Shown here: piece by piece, positions 50,456-59,960 of the stretch
Layout: every line of letters starts with the position of its first letter
Numbering within the stretch: position 1 is the first letter of the stretch
Origin: Paenibacillus profundus
Lineage (GTDB): Bacteria; Bacillota; Bacilli; Paenibacillales; Paenibacillaceae
Assembly: GCF_021369635.1 (NCBI RefSeq)
Contig: NZ_JAJNBZ010000011.1
Coordinates: 63,425-127,424 of the forward strand
Length of the DNA: 64,000 bases
Direction: 5' to 3'
Notes under the pieces: model-generated
The model's database searches: none
Seen by the model: only the letters and a program-made list of their open reading frames with translations
What the model was told of the DNA's origin: nothing
Translations under genes and position numbers: made by a program

Positions 50456-53400
50456 CTATTCTCCACTAGCCTGCCGCGCTTTTTTAATCTTTACTACCTG
50501 GCTCTGCGGGACGGAGGCATCGTGGTATACGACGAACGCCTTGTCGAAATGCTGCAAGTAATCAGCATTCTGCGACTTCGGCGAGAGAATAATCATCTTG
50601 CGGACAAGCTCTTGCTCGTACAGTTCGAACACTCTGGCCTTGCGGCTCTCATCGAGAGCGCTGTCGAATTCGTCGAGGACAATGTAGCCGGGGTTCGTCT
50701 CTATCGTCTTCAATAGCGCGAGGGCAAACAGCAGGGAGCTTAGCGATTCTTCGCCCCCAGAGACACCTTTGCCCACCTTGTTGCCGCGTCCTTTCAAGCT
50801 TACTTCTTCCATTGGACCGCGATGTCCTTGCTTGCGCGCTCGGACATTCAAGAAGTATTTGATGTCCCCGTGCTTCGATTCTTGATGATGCCAATCGACC
50901 TCGCCATCGAAGCCGAACATGTCCATGTAGGCAATGAATTTGGCATTGACACGATGCACCTCGTATTGAATGGAATTGAACAGCTTGTCTTCCAGTTCTT
51001 GAAGCTGCTCTTCCAACTGGTTCATGAGTGTCTTTGAATTTTGCACATCCTGGGCGCCACGTTCGTACGCTTCCCGCGTCCGTTCATAGTTTTCCATCGC
51101 ATACTCGTTCACCTGCTCACTGCAAGCAACCTGTAATTGGATCACCGCCTGTTCACGTTCAGACCGCCAGGCCGTTCCGGTCTTATGTTCGCTATCGCCT
51201 TCCACAGCTTGTTCCATTTCCAGCTCCAACGTCACCTCATCCCACAAAAATGGAAGCCGTTCGTGCCATTGCTGCAGCTCTACCTGCATTTCTGCCCATT
51301 TCTGTTGGCTGACATCTCGCTCTTCGGAGCGGTTGCGATGCTGTCGCTCTGCCTGTTCCATCGATCCTTCCGTATCTTGAAGCAGGCTTCGCTTCTCCCG
51401 CGACCTGCGTTTTGAGCTTTCGATCGAGGTGTCCAGACGCTCCAACCGGTTCCCGATGTCTCTTCCTTCGCGGGTTAACTCTGCTTCCTCCCGCTGGAGC
51501 TCTGTCAGTTCCCGTCCTAACTGCTGAAGCCGCTCGATCTGCTCCCGCTCATGCTCGTATTGATCATAGATTTCCGCATATTGTTGCAGCTGCTTAGCTT
51601 GATGATCCAACGCAGCATGCCTTGCGTTCAACTCCGCAATCTCCGCATCCGCTGCACTGCGACGCTCTTTGCATGCATCGCGTTCGGCTGTATATTGCGC
51701 TAGCTGCTTGGCTCTCAATTCCCGTTCGGCAGAATCGGCCAGGAGCGTCTCCGCCTGCTGCACCTGCAGCAGCACGGAACGAAATAACGCTAGCTGCTCC
51801 TTGACCCGCTCCCACTCACTCTCTTTATTTTCATACGCAAGCTGTTGCTTCACAATATTCTCTTGCAGCCTCTGTACGCGGATCCGCACTCCTTTCGTAT
51901 TGAGCAGCCATTGTTGCATTTCCTGAGGGCCGCGACGCGCATACCGTTCAACGAGCACCCCATCCTGCAGCTTCGTATCGCTCCCCCCTTGCGCTAACTC
52001 ATGCAGCCACCACAGCGCCTTCATCGCGGCTGTATACATCTCATCACTCAATCCATTCTTTACTCGAATGCCGAACCCTTCGAGGCCTTCCAACGAGCGT
52101 TCCGGTACTACGGAAGGCAGCTCGACATGAATCAGGTCGTTAGGAGGTGCGAATGATTTGCTCTCGACAAATACACTGTATTTGACCGCTTCCAGCATGA
52201 ATTCCTGGTCCAACGGAGCATGCTCGTCCATTTCCAACAGCTGCTGCAGCGTGTACACCTGTATTCCCTTCTGCCTGAACACGCGTACGGACTGCTCTTG
52301 GCGCTTCGACAGCGCCTGTTCCGCTTGTAGCGAAGCTGCTTCCTGCCTAAGCTGCTCCATATGCTGATACATCTGCCGCGTTTCGTCTTGAAGGACGAGA
52401 TAGCGGGCGTCCAAGCTTTCAATTTGCAGTTGGACGAAATGGCTGTCGCCGAACTCCTGCAGGACATTGCGCGATTTCTTCTCCCCTTCCCGATCCTGTT
52501 CGATACGGGCGGACAAGCCGCCGATCTCCTCTTGCAGCTTATCCAATCGCTGCTGCAGCGAATCCCGCTCTTCCGTCAACTGCCGAATGGCAGACTGAAC
52601 CCGATCCAAGCGGTTTCGGGTATCTGTCAACAACAACTTCACCTCATCTGCCGCATGCGGTATCAGCTTGACTTGGTCGGCCAGCGCCTTCAAGCGGTCA
52701 TTGAGCTCCGTCCGCTCTTGCTCACGCTCTTCAACGGCTGCCTTAACTTGTATGAGCCGCAGCTCGATCGTCTGCAGCTTAAGATCCCATTCCTGCCTCT
52801 CCGTCTGTCGAACCGCCTGCTCTTCTGCCAGCCGTTCCATGTCCATGAGCAGCAGCGCCTTGCGATCGCGAAGCTCCTCGATATCGATCTCCAGTTGTTC
52901 CATCTGGCCCTCGAACAGACGCTGTTCTTGTTGATAACGGCTCATGAGCACCGTGGAGGCTTGCACGAATACCTGCAGGCTCTCCAACCTTCTCTGATTA
53001 CGGTCCAGCAGCCGATCGCGTTCCTTCTGCCATTTGTCTAGCTCGAACTTATGATGGAACTGGTTCTGCTCAGCCTCTTGCAGCGACTTGGCCCCCTCCT
53101 GCAGCTGCTCCTTGGCAGCTTCCCAGTTGCGCTGCATGCGGTCGATCTGCGTCATCTCGCTGAAGATGCGGAATCGCTCCTCCGGTCTCATCGTCGCGAA
53201 CTGATTCACATCCTGCTGGTACCAGATGAGATAGAATGAATCGGGATCCACCACATACTTGTGCTGCAGCTGATAGCGATACTCGCGCAAGCTGTTCGCA
53301 CTGTCACCCGACGTAAAGCGGGTTTCCCGCTCCCACTCCCCAGGCCGTTCCCCTTCGCGAATCCAATATTCTTTTTTAAGCGGATCGCCAGGCTTCTGCT

Positions 53401-53695
53401 CCAGATGCAAGGAGAACTGGATATATTGCGCTGCATCAATCGGCTTAGGACCAACATTGGCAAATACGAGTTGGATCTTGGCGTGCCACACTTGGTCCTG
53501 TTGGATGTTTTTTGAACGCAACCCTTCCAATTCTACTTTTGCCGATCCGAGCACTGCTCCCATGCAGAACGTCAACGTTGATTTGCCGGAGCCGTTGGGA
53601 CCTGTAATGAGAATATGTTCCATCATTCCGGATAAATCCAAGCGTGTCGCCGGGTAATCTCGTACTCCGGAAATGCTGAGCTCCCAAGGAATCAT
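50456..53695 (-). CDS. Wadjet JetC / MksB SMC-like ATPase
   Basis: The 1079-residue SMC-type motor has a head-coil-head build: Walker A in ILITGPNGSGKSTL near residue 33, two long coiled-coil arms rich in Glu/Gln/Arg with a hinge-like region around residues 500-580, and the C-terminal head with KVGKGVSGGEESLSSLL (signature) and GYIVLDEFDSALDE (Walker B). MksB/JetC proteins load on DNA and extrude loops, which in Wadjet leads to cleavage of small circular DNA. The ATG overlaps the JetB stop by four bases. It is shorter than chromosomal SMC and MukB, as expected for MksB. Confidence 0.92.
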   Translation of the reverse strand: MIPWELSISGVRDYPATRLDLSGMMEHILITGPNGSGKSTLTFCMGAVLGSAKVELEGLRSKNIQQDQVWHAKIQLVFANVGPKPIDAAQYIQFSLHLEQKPGDPLKKEYWIREGERPGEWERETRFTSGDSANSLREYRYQLQHKYVVDPDSFYLIWYQQDVNQFATMRPEERFRIFSEMTQIDRMQRNWEAAKEQLQEGAKSLQEAEQNQFHHKFELDKWQKERDRLLDRNQRRLESLQVFVQASTVLMSRYQQEQRLFEGQMEQLEIDIEELRDRKALLLMDMERLAEEQAVRQTERQEWDLKLQTIELRLIQVKAAVEEREQERTELNDRLKALADQVKLIPHAADEVKLLLTDTRNRLDRVQSAIRQLTEERDSLQQRLDKLQEEIGGLSARIEQDREGEKKSRNVLQEFGDSHFVQLQIESLDARYLVLQDETRQMYQHMEQLRQEAASLQAEQALSKRQEQSVRVFRQKGIQVYTLQQLLEMDEHAPLDQEFMLEAVKYSVFVESKSFAPPNDLIHVELPSVVPERSLEGLEGFGIRVKNGLSDEMYTAAMKALWWLHELAQGGSDTKLQDGVLVERYARRGPQEMQQWLLNTKGVRIRVQRLQENIVKQQLAYENKESEWERVKEQLALFRSVLLQVQQAETLLADSAERELRAKQLAQYTAERDACKERRSAADAEIAELNARHAALDHQAKQLQQYAEIYDQYEHEREQIERLQQLGRELTELQREEAELTREGRDIGNRLERLDTSIESSKRRSREKRSLLQDTEGSMEQAERQHRNRSEERDVSQQKWAEMQVELQQWHERLPFLWDEVTLELEMEQAVEGDSEHKTGTAWRSEREQAVIQLQVACSEQVNEYAMENYERTREAYERGAQDVQNSKTLMNQLEEQLQELEDKLFNSIQYEVHRVNAKFIAYMDMFGFDGEVDWHHQESKHGDIKYFLNVRARKQGHRGPMEEVSLKGRGNKVGKGVSGGEESLSSLLFALALLKTIETNPGYIVLDEFDSALDESRKARVFELYEQELVRKMIILSPKSQNADYLQHFDKAFVVYHDASVPQSQVVKIKKARQASGE

Positions 53696-54402
53696 AACGT
53701 GTCGGCTCCTCCCAGATTGTATCGTTTGAAAAATTTAAGCACTTCGTCCATATGCAGCTGCTGCGATTGGCTGAATTCCGCAAAGCGCTTCAAGTATGAA
53801 TTGCCGAACATCCGGCTTCCAATGGCCGTTAGCTCGTAAGCCTCTTCTTCGGACACGCTCTCGAACTTCGTAATCGCGCCGATACGCATGAGCGCGCTAA
53901 GATTCGCTTGCATTTTCCGCCGAATGTCCAATGTCTCATGACCGAACGCTTCGAGCAGTTGGGTGAACAGCGTGAATTCATTCTGCAATACGTCTTGATG
54001 ATAGAAAATAAACATTAACAACGCCAAGCTCTCCGCAGACAACATATCCTTCGCCTGCCGCGCTGGCACGCGCATCAGCAAGATCGTCTGATCCCGGCGC
54101 TCGTCGTACACCAGTTGAAAATATCGCGCCACCGATTGGTTGACGCGGTCGATAAACTGATGAAAGGCGTCGATTTCTTCCGGCTTCAACTGCAGCAGGC
54201 GCATCACTTCGCGGCGCGGCAGCCCAAAGTTGTCGTTCCGCACAGTCGCCGAAGAAGAGAACATAATCTGCATGAACGCATGTTCTTCGTCCGGACTCAG
54301 CACCGCCGTCAGTTGGGCCATTGCAGCCAATGGCCGGTGGTTGTCCACATAGCTGTCATTCGGTTCGAGTTGTTCGGATAACATATTGTCGGTCTGATTC
54401 AT
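53692..54402 (-). CDS. Wadjet JetB / MksE (DUF4194-like)
   Basis: The 236-residue protein is the small KITE-type winged-helix subunit of the complex. DUF4194-like marks are FGLPRREVMRLLQLKPEEIDAF, RDQTILLMRVPARQAKDMLS and LLMFIFYHQDVLQNEFTLFTQ. It overlaps JetA by 47 bases and JetC by four bases. Together with the kleisin it bridges the SMC heads. Identification is from size, position and these segments. Confidence 0.85.
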   Translation of the reverse strand: MNQTDNMLSEQLEPNDSYVDNHRPLAAMAQLTAVLSPDEEHAFMQIMFSSSATVRNDNFGLPRREVMRLLQLKPEEIDAFHQFIDRVNQSVARYFQLVYDERRDQTILLMRVPARQAKDMLSAESLALLMFIFYHQDVLQNEFTLFTQLLEAFGHETLDIRRKMQANLSALMRIGAITKFESVSEEEAYELTAIGSRMFGNSYLKRFAEFSQSQQLHMDEVLKFFKRYNLGGADTL

Positions 54403-55765
54403 CGGCCCATTCCCACTCCTTCTTCTGCGTCATTTGTTCTGCGTCACGTCCATCTTCTTCAGCGGTGTCACGCGACATCACGGCGTGCCGGTTCGATACG
54501 ACCGCCGATACGGCCAGCAAGGCATTGATCGCATCCGCCCATTGCTCCGATCCCGCTTCCAGCACAAGAGGCTCAATCCCGACCTGCCGCTTCTCCGCCA
54601 ATACTCGCTCCACGTCTTCCGTGCGAATCATCGCCTTCGTCATTTGCCACTCGATATCGTCAAGATGTGTATTCAACTCAATCTCTGTCCACTCCTGCGC
54701 ATCCTGAAACGTCTCTTCATCGTACTCCTCGATCGGTTCTGTGGACGGCGTGTAATTTTCCAAATATCGGATCGTGGACATCACTTGCGACTCCGGTATC
54801 GGAGAAGCGAACTTGACTGGCACCCACAATCCGTCCAACCGCTCGCCTTCATCCCGATTTTGTTCCATAAAGCTTAAAATTTCCGTACCATTCGGCAAGG
54901 TTGACTCCGGCTTCTTATGGAAGGAATCGATCACATATTGCTTGAAGGCTTTCGGATCAATTTGCACGCCGACTTCCGTCTGCTGGATATGAGCGAATTT
55001 TAAAATTTTTTGCAGAGTAGACAGGCTGATTTGCGTCCCTTCGAGCATGACGTCGGTTCCCTTTTTGAACAACCGATTCCATTTCAAGCCCTCTTCGAAC
55101 GTTTTAAGCTTATCCATCCGTTCATTGACGCGCTTGTCCAATTGCTTCATCAGCTCGACAATAATCTGAACTTGAGGAAGAGCATGCCGATCTGCCAAAA
55201 ATTCCAGCTGCCGCTCCTTCAGCTTGTCAACCGCTTCCTCCACATTCCGAATCATGCTGGCCAGACGGTTGCCGCCCGAAATGCCTTTGTCATCGTACGC
55301 TTCACTCAAATCGGCATCCCGTGATGCCTGAAATAACGATCTCGCAATTTCATCCCGCATGTAATACGCCAAAGAATCGTTCGCAAGGCGAATCAATGTG
55401 TCCATCAGCCGCTTGCCGACGTCCATCATCAAGATGCGCCGCTTCGTGCGCACAATCCAGTTGTATTTTTCCAATATATTCAACAGACGATCGACCGACA
55501 GCGGCGGTTCTTCCCCATAACGGTTCCGGTAGCGGTAATAAAGGGCATTGGCATCTTCAAGCGGCTGTTCAAGACCAAGCGCTTCTTCATGAATCAAATT
55601 GAGTAATTGCAGCATATGCAGCACTTTCAACGGTTCTTCAAAATATTCGCGCAGTTCATTCAACACGCCGGACAGCTTAATAATGTCACGGAGCGATTCT
55701 TTCAGCAGGGGCGTATCATTATCGATATCAAATATCGAGATTAGCCGCTGATCCATGTCTTCCAC
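54356..55765 (-). CDS. Wadjet JetA / MksF kleisin-like subunit
   Basis: This 469-residue protein, with a GTG start behind GGAGGGGTGGAGCT or the nearby ATG at 55756, is largely alpha-helical. An N-terminal winged-helix-like part holds YRNRYGEEPPLSVDRLLNILEKYNW. A helical dimerisation middle follows (VEEAVDKLKERQLEFLADRH), then an acidic C-terminal region. This is the layout of MukF/MksF kleisins. The start overlaps the end of the JetD-type gene by 25 bases. It should link JetC heads and recruit JetB. The call depends strongly on operon context. Confidence 0.82.
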   Translation of the reverse strand: MEDMDQRLISIFDIDNDTPLLKESLRDIIKLSGVLNELREYFEEPLKVLHMLQLLNLIHEEALGLEQPLEDANALYYRYRNRYGEEPPLSVDRLLNILEKYNWIVRTKRRILMMDVGKRLMDTLIRLANDSLAYYMRDEIARSLFQASRDADLSEAYDDKGISGGNRLASMIRNVEEAVDKLKERQLEFLADRHALPQVQIIVELMKQLDKRVNERMDKLKTFEEGLKWNRLFKKGTDVMLEGTQISLSTLQKILKFAHIQQTEVGVQIDPKAFKQYVIDSFHKKPESTLPNGTEILSFMEQNRDEGERLDGLWVPVKFASPIPESQVMSTIRYLENYTPSTEPIEEYDEETFQDAQEWTEIELNTHLDDIEWQMTKAMIRTEDVERVLAEKRQVGIEPLVLEAGSEQWADAINALLAVSAVVSNRHAVMSRDTAEEDGRDAEQMTQKKEWEWADESDRQYVIRTTRTE

Positions 55766-57261
55766 AGCTCCACCCCTCCAAGCAGTTCTTCTTGTTCCAT
55801 TGGCTTCTCTTTATCCAGCACTTCCTGCAATTCCCGCTCATAAGCTTCCCATGCTGTAAAAGCTTCCACCCGCTGTGTCAACGGATGGGACAAAATCCAC
55901 TTGACAGCGATACGAGAATGATGCGGAAGAAGCTCTCGCACATGTTCCGATATAATCCCGCCCGCGCGATCCGTGTCGCACCAGACGAGCACTTGAGCAA
56001 TGGAGATCGAACTGGCCAGGACGTCCTTAATAAGCTTGCGATGTCCGCTGCGCAGCTGACCATCCAGTCCGATGACCAGGCTGCCCGTATCAGATAGAAA
56101 ATCCGGTTCCGCGCACATTCGGGTCAATATAGCGCGATTTTCCACGAGCCATACATTCCGGCAGGTTGTGGAAAATGTCATGTCAAACACCGTCAGATCA
56201 GTTGTCGCATGCATATATCCTTGCGGATACTGAACGCCCAGGTTACTCCGCATGTCACCCGCGAACAGGATCGGCGTCACGGCACCGAGACTGACTAAGC
56301 CGATAAAATGAAGCGGCAGCTCCAGATTGACCTCCAGCTTGTTCAGAAAGTCATCCTTGTCCCCATCGAATGCTTTCGAGCCCCCTATGTGGCCGTAGTA
56401 AGCCGCTCCGATCTGCTTCCAATCAAAGGCAGCCTGCTCCGTTCGCACCATGGCGAGCGCAAGCACGAATTCCACGTACCTGCTAAGCTTGCCGTCTCTC
56501 CAACGGACGCTGAATATCTCCGCAACCGGGGTCATGGCATGCTGCTTCCGTGCATCGGCAAGCGCATTATGCAATCTTTGGATGTACGCATGCAGACTTG
56601 CTAGAACTTCATCATGCCGCTCCTGCTGCTTCCGGGTTACCCCCTGCATTCCTGCCAGCTTGCCTAAGAGAAGTTCACATTGGCCGTTCCAGACTTCAAT
56701 CTGGTCAAGCATCGTCTCTTGCGCTAGCTGCTCTAGTTGTTGTTGAATATGGCAGAGGGTAAGTCCCATCACATAGAACGTCCGTCTCGTCGTCTTACCG
56801 TCGGCAGCATATTCCGTCTTACGGTAGATCCACCCCTCCTGCAGCCAGTCATTCAGCCGTTCCTCGGCTATGCTCGAAGCAGATGTGAGCAACTCCCGCT
56901 CTGTTTTCTTCACATGGGTGCTATGAAATATCGTCAGTAGAGGCTGAATGTGCTCGTGTACCACGGACACGGATTCTGGCGAGTCCTTCGGAATGAATCC
57001 AGTGAACATGCCCATCCGTCTATACGCCCTTGCCGAATGCTTCATCACATCGACGTCGAACGATCTGTCAGTTTGCTGTAGAAGTTGGAGCTCTTCGCTT
57101 TTCTTGACATAGTTCTGACTAATAAATGCGATCACTTGAGTTAGCTGATTCGACGCTTCGTTCATCATAACCGCCCGTCCATTGGTAAGTGTTATTACGG
57201 ACATTGTATCATATGCGTCGAAACAGGGCGGAATAGTACTTTCTGGGCGTTTGTACGCCAA
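55741..57261 (-). CDS. Wadjet JetD / MksG Toprim nuclease subunit
   Basis: The frame allows 506 residues. A TGATACAAT extended -10 at about 57204 suggests that translation really begins at ATG 57168 (MMNEASNQ). The C-terminal Toprim/topoisomerase VI A-like part shows E374 in WLVENRAIL and D429/D431 in VLVWCDTDRAGG, the acidic metal-binding triad. JetD proteins cut plasmid DNA once the SMC motor has reeled it in. The N-terminal 200 residues are helical and fit the arm that contacts the complex. In most described Wadjet loci jetD is last (ABCD); here it comes first. Confidence 0.87.
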   Translation of the reverse strand: MAYKRPESTIPPCFDAYDTMSVITLTNGRAVMMNEASNQLTQVIAFISQNYVKKSEELQLLQQTDRSFDVDVMKHSARAYRRMGMFTGFIPKDSPESVSVVHEHIQPLLTIFHSTHVKKTERELLTSASSIAEERLNDWLQEGWIYRKTEYAADGKTTRRTFYVMGLTLCHIQQQLEQLAQETMLDQIEVWNGQCELLLGKLAGMQGVTRKQQERHDEVLASLHAYIQRLHNALADARKQHAMTPVAEIFSVRWRDGKLSRYVEFVLALAMVRTEQAAFDWKQIGAAYYGHIGGSKAFDGDKDDFLNKLEVNLELPLHFIGLVSLGAVTPILFAGDMRSNLGVQYPQGYMHATTDLTVFDMTFSTTCRNVWLVENRAILTRMCAEPDFLSDTGSLVIGLDGQLRSGHRKLIKDVLASSISIAQVLVWCDTDRAGGIISEHVRELLPHHSRIAVKWILSHPLTQRVEAFTAWEAYERELQEVLDKEKPMEQEELLGGVELWKTWISG

Positions 57262-57369
57262 TAAGGCAATTTCATGAAATTACTACAGAACTAAGAGGTA
57301 TTTTTCCTTTTTTACCGTATATATACATATAGTCATGTTCATATCCAGACAATTACAAAGGGAAAAGGA

Positions 57370-57546
57370 ATGAGATGGGTGACACGCGCGCTTTACATGA
57401 AATTGATGGTGGTAAGTTGTACGTTGGCGCTCTTGAGCGCATGTGCTCCGGCACGCAAGCCAAGTGATGCGGAAGAGCCTTCAACTGAGTCACACTCCCC
57501 TGACAAGGAAAAACAGCCCGTAATCGGGAGTGTTCCTCAAAGCTAG
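57370..57546 (+). CDS. Small lipoprotein, 58 residues
   Basis: A short gene starts at ATG 57370, seven bases after AAAGGG. The product opens MRWVTRALYMKLMVVSCTLA and continues to a lipobox, LLSAC, at residues 21-25; the lipidated Cys is followed by a polar, Pro/Glu/Ser-rich tail (KPSDAEEPSTESHSPDKEK). Nothing tells its function. It is divergent from the Wadjet operon and followed by its own terminator at 57572. Confidence 0.65.
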   Translation: MRWVTRALYMKLMVVSCTLALLSACAPARKPSDAEEPSTESHSPDKEKQPVIGSVPQS

Positions 57547-57571
57547 GGAGTATATTTCTCGAAAAAAAATA

Positions 57572-57612
57572 AATCGCCTTGTCCTTTTTCAAAGGGGCAA
57601 GGCGATTATTTT
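57572..57612. terminator. Bidirectional terminator after the small lipoprotein gene
   Basis: AATCGCCTTG and CAAGGCGATT pair perfectly, with further CC/GG pairing inside. T-rich sequence follows and an A-run precedes, so it can serve both strands. Confidence 0.85.
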
Positions 57613-57803
57613 AGTCCTGGGGCTGGGATAGACTGATCACATTTCTCCAAGCTGATATCAGTTGGAGTTTAAAAAATGTTGACAGAAGCAGCTGTATTCA
57701 TTATATTAAATGCATGAGCATGCATATATAATTTCGTTTGAACATTTTGTACACCCTATATGAGCATGCCAAATCCAGATAGCATATAAAGAGGAGATAA
57801 GTC

Positions 57804-58856
57804 ATGAAGGATTTATTTACCCCCTATGAAATGATGGAATTGAAACTGAAAAACCGTGTAGTTATGCCTCCGATGTGTCAATATTCAGTCAGCGACAAAG
57901 ATGGGATCGCTACTGATTGGCATTATATGCATTATGTGAGCCGGGCTATCGGTGGAGCCGGGTTAATTATTATTGAAATGACCGATGTTGAGCCTGATGG
58001 CCGCATTTCTGATTTTGATCTTGGGATCTGGTCCGATGACCAAATTCCTGCGTTAGCTAGAATCGTTGAGGGTTGTCATGCTTATGGCGCTAAGGTGGGC
58101 ATTCAAATTGCTCACGCAGGACGCAAGGCCGAAGATGCGGCGGTTCCTGTAGCGCCATCGGCAATTCCGTTTGACGCTGAGTCTAAAACGCCAAGAGAAC
58201 TAACGACTGCAGAAGTGAAAGCAATGATCGAGAAATTCCGTCTAGGCGTAGCACGAGCTGTCAAAGCGGGAGTTGATGTCATTGAGCTTCATGGTGCGCA
58301 CGGTTATCTCATTCATCAGTTCCATTCACCGTTAACCAACCACAGAACGGATGAGTATGGACAAGATTTAACTCTGTTCGGTCAAGAAGTCATTCGCGCT
58401 GCCAAAAGCGAAATGCCGGCAGGGATGCCTCTAATCATACGTATTTCTGCTAAAGAATATGTGGAGGGCGGATACGGAATTAACGAGAGTCTGGAGTTCA
58501 GCAAGGCCTATAAAGAAGCGGGAGCAGATATTTTCCATATTAGTACAGGCGGTGAAGGACCTATTGGGGTTGGACCCATAGCCACTAGCGAAAAACCGGG
58601 TTCCCATGCAGCTTATCAAGTGCCGTTAGCCAGAGCAATCAAGCAGAGCCTGGATGTTCCAGTAATAGCGGTTGGAAGGTTGGATGAACCGGCGCTTGCC
58701 GATGCGGTAATAGGCAATGAAGAGGCTGACCTTGTTGCGGTAGGACGGGGGATGTTGAGAAATCCTTACTGGGCGTTGGAGGCTGCCGTTCAACTTAATA
58801 AAGAGGCAGATATTCCTAAGCAGTATAGATTTGGATTTCCTAGAACGAAAAAATAA
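57804..58856 (+). CDS. namA: NADPH dehydrogenase NamA (old yellow enzyme)
   Basis: The 350-residue FMN enzyme reduces activated C=C bonds of enals, enones and nitro compounds with NADPH. It is close to B. subtilis YqjM in form: the Cys in VVMPPMCQYS near residue 25 tunes the flavin, IQIAHAGRKAE binds FMN and substrate, and ELHGAHGYLIHQFHSPLTNH holds the active-site segment. The start ATG is preceded by AGAGGAG. A MarR-type regulator gene follows after a terminator. Terminator and promoter spacing suggest separate transcripts. Confidence 0.95.
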   Translation: MKDLFTPYEMMELKLKNRVVMPPMCQYSVSDKDGIATDWHYMHYVSRAIGGAGLIIIEMTDVEPDGRISDFDLGIWSDDQIPALARIVEGCHAYGAKVGIQIAHAGRKAEDAAVPVAPSAIPFDAESKTPRELTTAEVKAMIEKFRLGVARAVKAGVDVIELHGAHGYLIHQFHSPLTNHRTDEYGQDLTLFGQEVIRAAKSEMPAGMPLIIRISAKEYVEGGYGINESLEFSKAYKEAGADIFHISTGGEGPIGVGPIATSEKPGSHAAYQVPLARAIKQSLDVPVIAVGRLDEPALADAVIGNEEADLVAVGRGMLRNPYWALEAAVQLNKEADIPKQYRFGFPRTKK

Positions 58857-58882
58857 AGACTAAATATGATGATTCCTTTTAG

Positions 58883-58920
58883 GAGACCAGCAGGGTTAGC
58901 TTGAGCTGGTCTCTTTTTTT
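58883..58920 (+). terminator. Terminator of namA
   Basis: GAGACCAGC and GCTGGTCTC pair across a 13-base loop, followed by seven T. Confidence 0.92.
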
Positions 58921-59052
58921 ACACCACATCGGTGTTGAGTTGGCAAAAGCTTGAATTCGGACAGCTGCGCCTCATTAATGTTATAATGCTGAAAGGATAA
59001 TTAAGATTCATTACATTCATCAGTAGCTTACGCTCAGGAGAGGAATTGTGAG

Positions 59053-59496
59053 ATGGAGAATGCTCTTAACAATGACCTTATTACTAATTGGTTGACTTTG
59101 ACTCATATACAAATGAACGTAGCCAATGAATTGGAAGCGAATTTGCAACAGAAGTATCAGTTGTCTTTAAAAGAATTTTATTTGCTTTTGTTTTTGTCAG
59201 AGGCTCCAGAGAAAAAATTGAAATTGCAACAGTTGGAGTCCATGGTTGGTTTAAGCCAGAGCGCCGTATCCAGACTTGTTAGCCGATTTGAAGCAAAGGG
59301 CTGCGGAGCTTTAAAAAGACTTGCCTGCGATGATGATCGCAGAAGTATTTATACTTCGTTGACACCAATAGGCCAAGACAAGCTCGACAGGGCACAAGAG
59401 ACTTTTGAAGAAGTATTATTAGCGGTCTTTCCTGAGAAACAAATAAAGCTGCTGCTGCAACAAATGCTTCATGTCAAACAGGCCGAATCCGAGTAA
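59053..59496 (+). CDS. MarR-family transcriptional regulator
   Basis: The 147-residue regulator starts at ATG 59053 after GAGAGGAATTG. The winged helix is clear: LQQLESMVGLSQSAVSRLVS as recognition helix and ACDDDRRSIYTSLTPIGQDKL as the wing. It probably controls namA or itself in response to electrophiles, judged by position only. It is AT-rich, like namA. Confidence 0.9.
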   Translation: MENALNNDLITNWLTLTHIQMNVANELEANLQQKYQLSLKEFYLLLFLSEAPEKKLKLQQLESMVGLSQSAVSRLVSRFEAKGCGALKRLACDDDRRSIYTSLTPIGQDKLDRAQETFEEVLLAVFPEKQIKLLLQQMLHVKQAESE

Positions 59497-59590
59497 AACC
59501 CTAGCGGCCGTAAACATCCCGATGTTCTTCATAGCCGCAGGCAACTTGCAGTTTCTTACTGCCAAAAATTCACTTGAACACGAAATCATT

Positions 59591-59657
59591 GCTCAGCTGG
59601 GAGAGCGCTTCGCTGGCAGCGAAGAGGTCAGGGGCTCGAGCCCCCTTGGCTCCACCA
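59591..59657 (+). pseudogene. tRNA-Ala(GGC) 3' fragment, likely integration scar
   Basis: Sixty-seven bases match tRNA-Ala from the D-arm (GCTC ... GAGC) through a full anticodon arm, TTCGC-TGGCAGC-GAA, and variable loop to TGGCTCCACCA. The 5' acceptor strand that should pair with TGGCTCC is absent (GAAATCA stands there). The T-loop reads CTCGAGC instead of TTCGAGC, a change at the conserved T54. It is followed by a normal terminator. A tRNA lacking only its 5' end is what a tyrosine-recombinase island leaves at its far end. Confidence 0.8.
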
Positions 59658-59670
59658 ATTACAAATACGG

Positions 59671-59693
59671 ACACGCCTAATGGCGTGTTTTTT
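59671..59693 (+). terminator. Terminator after the tRNA-Ala fragment
   Basis: ACACGCC-TAAT-GGCGTGT is followed by TTTTT. It probably served the original tRNA gene. Confidence 0.85.
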
Positions 59694-59960
59694 GTTTGGT
59701 GGAATCCCGAGGGGGTGAGAACCAGATTCACCACACTCGAATCTCCGGTTCGAAAAACCAGTCAAATCAAGACTTTGCACGATTTTGACGGAAAGTTGGG
59801 CTTATAACTTATTTTATTTCACGAATCCATTCGTTAAAATGAAGGTGTCCGGACATTAATTCATGGCGCTGTGAAGATAAATATAAATCATATTAAGCTG
59901 GTGATTTTTTAAATACTTTTTGTGAATGGTGTTTTATATGCAAACACCAGAAGGAGCACA

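Noticed and set aside
59591-59657. Functional tRNA-Ala gene
   Set aside because: No 5' strand pairs with the TGGCTCC acceptor, and the T-loop lacks T54.
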